The translations under genes and the position numbers were made by a program. DNA of 64,000 nucleotides from Calothrix sp. NIES-2098 (GTDB lineage Bacteria > Cyanobacteriota > Cyanobacteriia > Cyanobacteriales > Nostocaceae), in contig AP018172.1 of the NCBI GenBank assembly GCA_002368175.1, positions 3,780,001 through 3,844,000 of the forward strand, in the 5' to 3' direction. Of the stretch, positions 17,094 through 23,457 are shown piece after piece. A model generated the notes under the pieces. That model did not search any database. It was given only the letters and a program-made list of their open reading frames with translations, and was not told the DNA's origin. Numbering within the stretch: the first letter of the stretch is position 1; the number at the start of each line of letters is the position of its first letter.

Positions 17094-18109
17094 TGCTAAT
17101 AACAGATCTTTCTTCACAGGTTTTAGTAGAAACAAATAAAAATACTTGTCCAAATCCTAAATTCCCAGAATCAGACCTGCCTTTCTATCGAAATTTGGGA
17201 CGAACTGACCTGACAGTTAGCTGTTTGGGTTTAGGAGGCGGCGGTCACATTTCCAGTGAAGATACCCTTTACGCCTTTGACCAAGGAATTAACTACTTTT
17301 TTTATTCCAGCGACCTGCATCATCATATCTATAGTTCAATGGCTGGGGCACTGCGCCAATTGTGTGGACGTAGTTCTGCAAAGCGAGAACAAGTTGTACT
17401 GGCAACAGCGACTTATATTAAAAGTCCAGAAATGGCAATGGCTGCTTTGTTCGATCAATTTGTTGATTTACAAATTGACTATATTGATGTGTTTTTCTGG
17501 GGCTGGATTGGCGTTAAAGATGGATCGGCTTTACAAGATTGCTTGCAACTTTCTCCTGATTTAAGAGGGCCTAACTCTGTATATCAACGCAGTATTGAAA
17601 AAATGCTTGGCATCTCAGAACGCCTGAAGAAAATGGGAGCAGTTCGCTATATTGGTGCTTCTTTTCACGATGTCAATCTTGCTCAACAGTGGTCTAACAG
17701 CCCTCTGTTGGATGTAGTCATGGTCAGACACAATGTTGCTCATCGGTCTGCACAATCGCAGGTATTTGATCGGCTAGATCCCCAAGACCCTCATCGCCCT
17801 GGTATCGTGACGTTTAAATCTACAGGTTCTCATACAGGAGTTCTTTGGGATGCGCCGCAAAGCTTACCAGCAGGTTGTTGGCAACCGTCAGTACCCGATT
17901 TATATCGCTACTCTTTAAGCCAGAATTGCGTCGATGTGTGCTTAACCGGATGGCGATATCGGCAAGAAATTGATGCTGCGATCGCCGGAATCCAAAAAGG
18001 TAAGCTTTCCCCAGCAGAAATTGACTACCTCAATCTATACGGAGATTTACATCGCAACAGACTTTCTCTTGGGGATATTTCACCAGAACGTTTAATTTAT
18101 CGTTCCTAG
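17093..18109 (+). CDS. Aldo-keto-reductase-like protein lacking the catalytic tetrad
   Basis: A 338-residue TIM-barrel protein of the aldo-keto reductase superfamily: YRNLGRTDLTVSCLGLGGGG, then QGINYFFYSSDL, VVLATA, DYIDVFFWGW and VRYIGASFHD. By eye, all four catalytic positions differ from the family pattern: Asp and Tyr of the FDTADVY segment, Lys of VVLATK (Ala here) and His of DYIDLYQLH (Gly here). It may bind peptide or cofactor without classical reduction, or use different chemistry. Its ATG overlaps the HopA1 stop by one base, so it belongs to the peptide-modifying operon. A dehydroamino-acid reductase role is only a speculation. Confidence 0.75.
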   Translation: MLITDLSSQVLVETNKNTCPNPKFPESDLPFYRNLGRTDLTVSCLGLGGGGHISSEDTLYAFDQGINYFFYSSDLHHHIYSSMAGALRQLCGRSSAKREQVVLATATYIKSPEMAMAALFDQFVDLQIDYIDVFFWGWIGVKDGSALQDCLQLSPDLRGPNSVYQRSIEKMLGISERLKKMGAVRYIGASFHDVNLAQQWSNSPLLDVVMVRHNVAHRSAQSQVFDRLDPQDPHRPGIVTFKSTGSHTGVLWDAPQSLPAGCWQPSVPDLYRYSLSQNCVDVCLTGWRYRQEIDAAIAGIQKGKLSPAEIDYLNLYGDLHRNRLSLGDISPERLIYRS

Positions 18110-18132
18110 ATATCAAAAATACACTACAGCTT

Positions 18133-18867
18133 ATGCTAGATTCCAAACCACAATTGACATTACCTGAAATTGCACCCGCATCTGATGAAGATATCCTGGC
18201 TTATTTACGTCACTCTTTTACAATTGCGACAATAGCGGCAGTTGCGGCACAAAATATATACATACTTAGAGTATGCGATCGCTTGGGAATTTCTGTGACT
18301 GATGAAGAATTGCAAGCAGCAGGAGATTCATTTCGCCACGATCGCAAACTGCTAGGAGTTTCCGAAACAATAGCATGGCTGACACAGCAACGAATTAGCG
18401 CAGAAGATTGGACACATGGAATTCGCTTATCTTTACTCACTCAAAAATTAAAAGAACATCTCTTTGGTGAGAACGTTGATGCTCACTACATTAACAACCG
18501 CGATAGTTATAAGCGTGTAGCTTTGTCGCAAATTTTAGTCAAGGATTTAACAGCAGCAACTACTATTGTTCAACTTCTACAAGAAAATCGGGTATCATTC
18601 CCGGCTTTAGCATTGGAATATTCGCAAGGGAAACAATCAAAAGAAAATGGTGGCTTCGTTGGAATCCGCTTTCTGGCTGAATTATTGCCAGAAATAGCAA
18701 AAGCGATCGCTGATGCAAAGGAAGGTGAAGTAGTTGGGCCAATTCAAACTCAAATGGGTTATCACATCCTCCGAATCGAGAAGTGGATGCCTGCAAATTT
18801 AAGTGAAATTCGAGAAGAAATTTTGGAGTCTTTATTTCAAGATTGGTTAAAAAATAAACAATTTTAA
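18133..18867 (+). CDS. Parvulin/SurA-like peptidylprolyl isomerase
   Basis: A 244-residue protein with a helical SurA-type N-terminal region (about 15-115) and a parvulin domain (about 125-220) seen in VALSQILVKD, FPALALEYSQG, ENGGFVGIRF, IQTQMGYHILRIEKW. There is no signal peptide, so it acts in the cytosol. It starts 23 bases after the AKR-like gene and closes that operon. Proteins of this type recur beside HlyD/C39 exporters in Nostocales. A role in holding precursor peptides for modification or export is inferred; catalytic isomerase activity is not proven. A paralog lies at 20983-21723. Confidence 0.78.
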   Translation: MLDSKPQLTLPEIAPASDEDILAYLRHSFTIATIAAVAAQNIYILRVCDRLGISVTDEELQAAGDSFRHDRKLLGVSETIAWLTQQRISAEDWTHGIRLSLLTQKLKEHLFGENVDAHYINNRDSYKRVALSQILVKDLTAATTIVQLLQENRVSFPALALEYSQGKQSKENGGFVGIRFLAELLPEIAKAIADAKEGEVVGPIQTQMGYHILRIEKWMPANLSEIREEILESLFQDWLKNKQF

Positions 18868-18923
18868 TAAAAATATATAATTTTGATTGATGTCATAGCA
18901 AAATATTTTTTTAAATCATCAAG

Positions 18924-18955
18924 CCTACCTATAACTTGTGTTTAGGTAGGTTTAT
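18924..18955 (+). terminator. Terminator of the kinase/HopA1/AKR/PPIase operon
   Basis: CCTACCTA (18924-18931) pairs with TAGGTAGG (18943-18950), with an 11-base loop, followed by TTTATTC. Confidence 0.65.
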
Positions 18956-19000
18956 TCATATATCTATAGTTATCAAATTGTTCTTTTGCCTTCAGATTAG

Positions 19001-19090
19001 GAAAATAAAAGTAACTTTTATGTTCATCAAATATAAGGTTATCTGTAGATACACCAATTTATTTATGGCAATTTATTAATAGAAAGCTAG
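19001..19090 (+). promoter_or_regulatory. Conserved upstream element, copy A
   Basis: An AT-rich block ahead of the first peptide pair. It shares AGTAACTTTTATGTTCAT and ATGGCAATTTATTAATAG, in the same order and spacing, with the block at 19857-19940 ahead of the second pair. The shared blocks are likely to be promoter or operator sequence duplicated with the genes; no binding protein can be named. Confidence 0.5.
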
Positions 19091-19161
19091 AAATTCAATT
19101 GATGAGTTTCAGCAATCTATATCTCTAACCAAAAATTGTTCAAAATTCTCAGGAGACTGCA

Positions 19162-19377
19162 ATGGCTGCTATTGCAATTCATGATTTACGTCCTGCTGGT
19201 GCAGATTTATTTGCTGGTTCTGAAAACTTCATGAGTGATTTAGTTGACTCCGAACTCAATGCAGTTAATGGTGGTATTTCACCTTTAGTTATCTGGGGTG
19301 TAGCAATCACATCAGAATATGTAATTAGTGCTTTTGGCGTAGGTGTTGGTGCTGGTATTTATACAGCACTTAAGTAA
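19162..19377 (+). CDS. Double-glycine peptide precursor, alpha type, copy 1
   Basis: A 71-residue precursor. The leader (AIHDLRPAGADLFAGSENFM) ends VNGG at residues 35-38. The 33-residue core is hydrophobic, Cys-free, contains Ser40, Thr50, Ser51, Ser56 and Thr68, and has a Gly-rich GVGVGAGIY segment with GxxxG spacing, a pattern used for helix packing in two-peptide bacteriocins. AGGAG lies eight bases before the ATG. It is followed after 26 bases by the beta-type peptide. Likely fate: dehydration by the kinase/HopA1 pair, cleavage after GG and export by the C39 ABC transporter. All three steps are inferred. Confidence 0.78.
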   Translation: MAAIAIHDLRPAGADLFAGSENFMSDLVDSELNAVNGGISPLVIWGVAITSEYVISAFGVGVGAGIYTALK

Positions 19378-19403
19378 CTTAAAAATAAACTGAGGAGTAA
19401 ACA

Positions 19404-19595
19404 ATGGCTACAATTCGCATTGAACAATTAAGCGCAGGTTTTGAACTGATTGCTGACGAAGAAACATTTTTGGATGAACTCACTGATAGCGATCTAGACC
19501 TAAACAAAGGTGGAATCACCCCAGTAATTACAAGCCTGATCGTGTTCTCCGCAGGCTATAGTGTAGGCAGAGCAATCAGTGAAATCTTCAAATAA
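19404..19595 (+). CDS. Double-glycine peptide precursor, beta type, copy 1
   Basis: A 63-residue precursor with leader IRIEQLSAGFELIADEETFL and NKGG at residues 34-37. The 26-residue core (ITPVITSLIVFSAGYSVGR, then AISEIFK) is amphipathic, has Thr and Ser but no Cys, and a GYSVG segment with GxxxG spacing. GAGGAG lies seven bases before the ATG. Its leader is related to but distinct from the alpha type, so the pair resembles a two-component peptide. Confidence 0.78.
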   Translation: MATIRIEQLSAGFELIADEETFLDELTDSDLDLNKGGITPVITSLIVFSAGYSVGRAISEIFK

Positions 19596-19630
19596 CCATT
19601 GATATAACTGAAGGTCAAATCACCAATAGC

Positions 19631-19675
19631 AAGAGCAGAAAGTTATGTTTTAACATGGCTTCCTGCTCTTATTTT
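19631..19675 (+). terminator. Terminator of peptide pair 1
   Basis: AAGAGCAG (19631-19638) pairs with CTGCTCTT (19663-19670); an inner ATGTT/AACAT hairpin lies within the loop, and ATTTTATTT follows. Confidence 0.65.
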
Positions 19676-19856
19676 ATTTATGTATTTTTTAGCCAATAAG
19701 TCTATCCCACAAATTTTTAGTGGATTTAATTTAAAAGCTTAGGGCAGAAAGCAGATTTATTCATTTAGTACGTATCTCTAAGCTTTGCTTGTTTAATCTC
19801 TAGCTATAAGCCTGATAGTATAAATTACTTAATTTGATGTCGTTTCGAGATAAGTG

Positions 19857-19940
19857 GAAAATAACAGTAACTTTTATGTTCATAAAATAGAGCATTATCC
19901 CTAGATATATCAATTTGTTTATGGCAATTTATTAATAGGA
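19857..19940 (+). promoter_or_regulatory. Conserved upstream element, copy B
   Basis: This is the second copy of the block at 19001-19090, again upstream of an alpha-type precursor and with the same two conserved stretches (AGTAACTTTTATGTTCAT and ATGGCAATTTATTAATAG). The segments between them have diverged, which points to selection on the shared parts. Confidence 0.5.
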
Positions 19941-20025
19941 GTTAATAGAAGGCTGAAGTTCTATTGACGAATTTTAGCTAAGTTCTACCTATCCAAAATT
20001 CTTCAAAATTATTAGGAGTTTGAAA

Positions 20026-20241
20026 ATGGCTGCTATTACAGTTCATGACTTACGCCCTGCTGGCGCAGATTTATTTGCTGGTTCTGAAAATTTCATGAGT
20101 GATTTAGCTGATTCAGAACTAAACACAGTTAACGGTGGTTTAACACCTGTAGTAATTTGGGGTGTAGCAATCACATCCGAATATGTAATTGGTGCTTTTG
20201 CTGTTGGCGTTGGTGCTGGTATTTATACAGCAGTTAAGTAA
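20026..20241 (+). CDS. Double-glycine peptide precursor, alpha type, copy 2
   Basis: A 71-residue paralog of the peptide at 19162: 61 of 71 residues are identical by my count. The GG is again at 37-38; the core keeps VIWGVAITSEYVI and GVGAGIYTA. Ser56 of copy 1 is Gly here, and Ser40 is Thr. The ATG at 20026 has AGGAG nine bases upstream and matches the start of copy 1; an upstream TTG was not chosen. Confidence 0.78.
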   Translation: MAAITVHDLRPAGADLFAGSENFMSDLADSELNTVNGGLTPVVIWGVAITSEYVIGAFAVGVGAGIYTAVK

Positions 20242-20275
20242 CCTGTAAATTAAGATATTAAGTGAGGAGTAAACA

Positions 20276-20467
20276 ATGGCTACAATTCGCATTGAACAGC
20301 TAAGTGCTGGTTTTGAATTGATTGCTGATGAAGAAACATTCTTGGATGAACTCACCGATAATGACTTAGACCTGAATAAAGGTGGAATCACTCCAGTAAT
20401 TACAAGCCTGATCGTGTTCTCCGCAGGCTATGGTGTAGGCAAAGCAATCAGTCAAATTTTCTCCTAA
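20276..20467 (+). CDS. Double-glycine peptide precursor, beta type, copy 2
   Basis: A 63-residue paralog of the peptide at 19404, with 58 of 63 residues identical by my count. The leader and core start (GGITPVITSLIVFSAGY) are unchanged; the five differences include four in the C-terminal core (Ser53Gly, Arg56Lys, Glu60Gln, Lys63Ser). GAGGAG precedes the ATG. It starts 34 bases after its alpha partner. Confidence 0.78.
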   Translation: MATIRIEQLSAGFELIADEETFLDELTDNDLDLNKGGITPVITSLIVFSAGYGVGKAISQIFS

Positions 20468-20522
20468 CCCTTGATTTCATAATCAAAGGTTCGCAATTTT
20501 TTAAACTATGAAATAATTAAGT

Positions 20523-20577
20523 GCAGGAGTCATAAAAACTTAAATTTAGAGTCGCATAAAGTCTGACTCCTGCTTTC
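20523..20577 (+). terminator. Terminator of peptide pair 2
   Basis: GCAGGAGTCA (20523-20532) and TGACTCCTGC (20563-20572) form a 10-bp perfect stem with a 30-base AT-rich loop, followed by TTTCTC. Confidence 0.55.
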
Positions 20578-20635
20578 TCAGCAAAAATTAGGCTGTAAAC
20601 AAAGATTTTTTCAACACTCAAAAGAGGTAGAATTT

Positions 20636-20893
20636 ATGTTCAGCAATCGTTCTAACCCTCTGGATATTACAATTCCCATATTTATCATTATGGGAATTTC
20701 ACAAATAATTCTTGGTAATTATGTACTCGCTGGTATTTTGCTAATAATAGCTTTAGGACAATTTATCGTCCCTAGAGTTGGAGTTCACAATTTAAATCAA
20801 TTGCATCGTCCTGAAGTTCTATTTATCTGGGTGATGATTACAACATTTACCTGTTTAGTTATCTACCAAATTTATAGGGACGTAATTTCCTAG
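20636..20893 (+). CDS. Small three-helix membrane protein, immunity candidate
   Basis: An 85-residue protein with hydrophobic segments at about 11-26 (ITIPIFIIMGISQIIL), 28-46 (VLAGILLIIALGQFIVP) and 62-78 (VLFIWVMITTFTCLVIY). AGAGG lies nine bases before the ATG. I recognise no family. It is the last gene of the peptide locus, right after the two-peptide modules; small multi-helix proteins in that position often protect the producer against its own membrane-active peptides. That role is inferred. Confidence 0.6.
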   Translation: MFSNRSNPLDITIPIFIIMGISQIILGNYVLAGILLIIALGQFIVPRVGVHNLNQLHRPEVLFIWVMITTFTCLVIYQIYRDVIS

Positions 20894-20942
20894 CTTGCAG
20901 CCTTAGTAGCATCAACTTAGCAAATTTATTTAATCTATAAAA

Positions 20943-20972
20943 TTATCCCACATATTCATATCAGTGGGATAA
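20943..20972. terminator. Bidirectional terminator between convergent operons
   Basis: TTATCCCAC (20943-20951) and GTGGGATAA (20964-20972) form a 9-bp perfect stem. On the minus strand it runs into TTTTATAG, so it best serves the PPIase/exporter operon coming from the right. Confidence 0.65.
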
Positions 20973-20982
20973 AGCTTATTAT

Positions 20983-21723
20983 TCAGTTGTTAACTTTTAA
21001 CAAATAATTCATGGTTTCAGTCTTTTTCTTTAACCATTCAGAGAATAATTCGGTGAATATTTTAGTACGTATACTCTCATCTAATTGTGGCTGAATTATT
21101 TCTTCTACAAGAATGAGATGTATACCAGAGGATGTGACAATTGGCTTAATCAATTGTGGCGGTTGGGCAGCAAAGACTGTAGCAGAAATTTCCGATTTCA
21201 TATCCTTGCGCTGTACTATACCTTTATATCCTAATTTTCGCCGTAGTTCTATGTCTTTAATGTATTTGTGAGCAACATCATAAAAACTAATTTCACCCTC
21301 TTGAATAGCATAAAAAAGTTCTATTGCCAAATCTTCATCATCGAAGACGACTTCATATATCACGGCACTCAAGTAATCTAGTTGATGTTCAAAGAAGTGT
21401 GGTTCAATTTTCTCTGCAAACAGATAAAGAGCTAATTTGTTAGAGATAATAGTATGGTAGATGATGTCTTCAAAATCATCTAATGAAAGACCATGTTTTT
21501 CCAGCCATGCCCAGGTATCATCAGCACTGTTGAGTTTATTAGCTAGCCTGATTTGGTCTGCTGTTTTTTGTAGTTCTTCAACCTCTACTTTAATTCCAGC
21601 TTCCTCAGCAGTAGATATAATAACCTTGCGGTTCAGAATTTGTTCAACTATCTCAGGAATTTTACAAGTTAACTTGATTTGATGGAGAATGTCTTCGCTA
21701 GTAATTGTTATGGGTTGTGACAC
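20983..21723 (-). CDS. Second parvulin/SurA-like protein, degenerate PPIase
   Basis: A 246-residue protein with the architecture of the one at 18133: helical N-terminal region (KVIISTAEEAGIKVEVEELQ), then a parvulin-like domain (ISFYDVAHKYIKDIELRRKLG, TSSGIHLILVEEI). The domain lacks the usual GG(D/F)LG-type loop in a recognisable form, so catalysis is doubtful. It lies 140 bases downstream of hlyD on the same strand. It probably chaperones substrates of the exporter. No signal peptide is visible. Confidence 0.72.
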   Translation of the reverse strand: MSQPITITSEDILHQIKLTCKIPEIVEQILNRKVIISTAEEAGIKVEVEELQKTADQIRLANKLNSADDTWAWLEKHGLSLDDFEDIIYHTIISNKLALYLFAEKIEPHFFEHQLDYLSAVIYEVVFDDEDLAIELFYAIQEGEISFYDVAHKYIKDIELRRKLGYKGIVQRKDMKSEISATVFAAQPPQLIKPIVTSSGIHLILVEEIIQPQLDESIRTKIFTELFSEWLKKKTETMNYLLKVNN

Positions 21724-21793
21724 GATATTCCTCCTAAATTAAGTAAAGTTTCTATCTTGTTTTATCCGGCTATAACTATGCAATTTTTACCAT

Positions 21794-21831
21794 AATTATT
21801 CGACATTTATAGATATGCATGTCGGATAATT
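21794..21831 (-). promoter_or_regulatory. Hairpin between HlyD and PPIase genes
   Basis: AATTATTCGACAT (21794-21806) and ATGTCGGATAATT (21819-21831) pair over 13 positions, with one G-U pair and a 12-base loop. On the minus strand no T-run follows, so it may limit read-through rather than fully terminate. Confidence 0.5.
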
Positions 21832-21863
21832 AGGTTTTAAAATACATAATTAAGTTAAAATTT

Positions 21864-23387
21864 TTATAACTTTACGCCACCTTGCTGCAACTTTTTAAAT
21901 GGATCGATAAGAAAATCGATAATACGACGCTGGCGTACAATCACTTCAGCCGTGGCTGTATCTCCTGGATGTAAAGCAATACATTTATTAGCAGAAGGGA
22001 TACAATGCTGTTTTAAGGCAATTTCTAAGTTATAAGCTGCTACTTTTCCATTAGGTGTATCTATCTCTGTTGTAGTAGGAGAAATCTTAATTAATTCTCC
22101 TGAGACAATCCCATAATCTTGAAATGGATAAGCATCAAATTTTAACTTAACGGCTAATCCTTTTTGTAAAAAACCACTTTCTGTCGTTGCCATCTGTGCC
22201 CGAATAATTAAAGGTGAGTTTAAAGGTGCAATCTCTGCTAGCATTGTTCCTGGCTGCACTACAGAGCCAGCTTTTTGAATTGGTAACTGAAATAGCGTAC
22301 CGCTAACAGTAGCTTTGATCTCACGTTGGGATAATTGAAATTTTAAGGATTCAATCTGACTTTTAGTTTGAGCAATTTCTGCTTTTAAAGAAGTAATGTC
22401 TGTGTCTAATGCTTTCTGTTGATCGGCAATTTTCAGTAAGGCTAGTTGACCAGAGCGAGTCAAAGACTGATAGCCTCTTTCTTGCTCTTTGAGTCGTAAC
22501 TGAGCTTGTTCAATATCTGCATTAGCTTGGCGAAGATTGCGTTCGTAACTACTCTGCTGTTCTTCTAAACGTAACTTAGACTGTTCAATATCTGATTTGC
22601 TTTGTTCGTATAATTTTTGTTTATCTTTAGCGATATCTTGCTTTTCTACCAAGTTAATCTCTGGTACAATTCCCTCTTGTTTGAGTTTACGATAACGCTC
22701 CACTTCTCGCTGGGTACTTGCTAAAGTACCTTCCATCAATTTATTAACAGTTAGGCTGTTTTCCAGAGTTTGTCGTGCTTGATTTAATTGAGATAATTTC
22801 TCTTCTTTTTGTAAAGCGTAGGCATTCTTTAAAGTATTAATATTCTGCCGTGCTTGGTCAACTTGAGCTTGCTTTTCTAATTGTTGAGATTGATTTTGTT
22901 GTTGTTGAGTTGTCAAAGATACAATTAACTGATTTTTCGATGAATTTAACTGTGAAAGTCGATTTAATTGTCCTTCCAATTTCTCTTGATTTTGGCGCAA
23001 TTCGGTTTTGACTAATTCTGATTCTAATAATAATAGAGTCTGCCCAGATTGAACTGATTCGCCCTCTTTGACTCGAATTTCAGCAACAGTTCCAGCCACA
23101 GGAGCATCTAGTTTAATTGTCCGATCTTGGGGTTCAATTCTTCCTCTAGCTGTGCCAGTTTCATCCACTCTAGCTAGAATTGCCCAAGGTAAAACTATAG
23201 ATATAAAGATGACTAAGAAATATAGCAATCCTCTCGTCCAAACTTGAGGTAGGCTTTCTAGCGACTCTTTCGTTATTTCCGACCAATCATCCTTTGCTGT
23301 TACTGGTGGTGGGACTGGTAAAATTTCTGGATGAGATACATCTTCTATTAAGGGATTTTTAACCCGTCCATTCAAGATATCTGTCAT
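21864..23387 (-). CDS. HlyD-family membrane fusion protein
   Basis: A 507-residue periplasmic adaptor for type I peptide export. One membrane helix lies at about residues 50-70 (YFLVIFISIVLPWAIL). Then follow a lipoyl/barrel-sandwich half (LDAPVAGTVAEIRVKEGESV), a long coiled coil (about 125-355, rich in Gln and Leu), the second lipoyl half (IKATVSGTLFQLPI) and a beta-barrel (MATTESGFLQKG, HPGDTATAEVIVRQR). It is encoded 70 bases downstream of the C39 ABC transporter, its natural partner; a TolC-type outer-membrane protein is not in the window. Confidence 0.9.
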   Translation of the reverse strand: MTDILNGRVKNPLIEDVSHPEILPVPPPVTAKDDWSEITKESLESLPQVWTRGLLYFLVIFISIVLPWAILARVDETGTARGRIEPQDRTIKLDAPVAGTVAEIRVKEGESVQSGQTLLLLESELVKTELRQNQEKLEGQLNRLSQLNSSKNQLIVSLTTQQQQNQSQQLEKQAQVDQARQNINTLKNAYALQKEEKLSQLNQARQTLENSLTVNKLMEGTLASTQREVERYRKLKQEGIVPEINLVEKQDIAKDKQKLYEQSKSDIEQSKLRLEEQQSSYERNLRQANADIEQAQLRLKEQERGYQSLTRSGQLALLKIADQQKALDTDITSLKAEIAQTKSQIESLKFQLSQREIKATVSGTLFQLPIQKAGSVVQPGTMLAEIAPLNSPLIIRAQMATTESGFLQKGLAVKLKFDAYPFQDYGIVSGELIKISPTTTEIDTPNGKVAAYNLEIALKQHCIPSANKCIALHPGDTATAEVIVRQRRIIDFLIDPFKKLQQGGVKL

Positions 23388-23457
23388 GATTTCCCTTGAT
23401 AAAGATTTTGAAATTAGAACTTAATAAAAAGGTGGGCACTGCCCACCCTATTTCTGT

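Larger units (their letters stand above)
19596..20019. other. Spacer between duplicated peptide modules
   Basis: It holds the terminator of the first pair (19631-19675) and the second copy of the conserved upstream element (19857-19940). I see no gene. Confidence 0.5.

Noticed and set aside
19001..20467. Tandem repeat of the peptide region as an assembly artefact
   Set aside because: The copies differ at many positions in genes and spacers, so they are genuine diverged duplicates.
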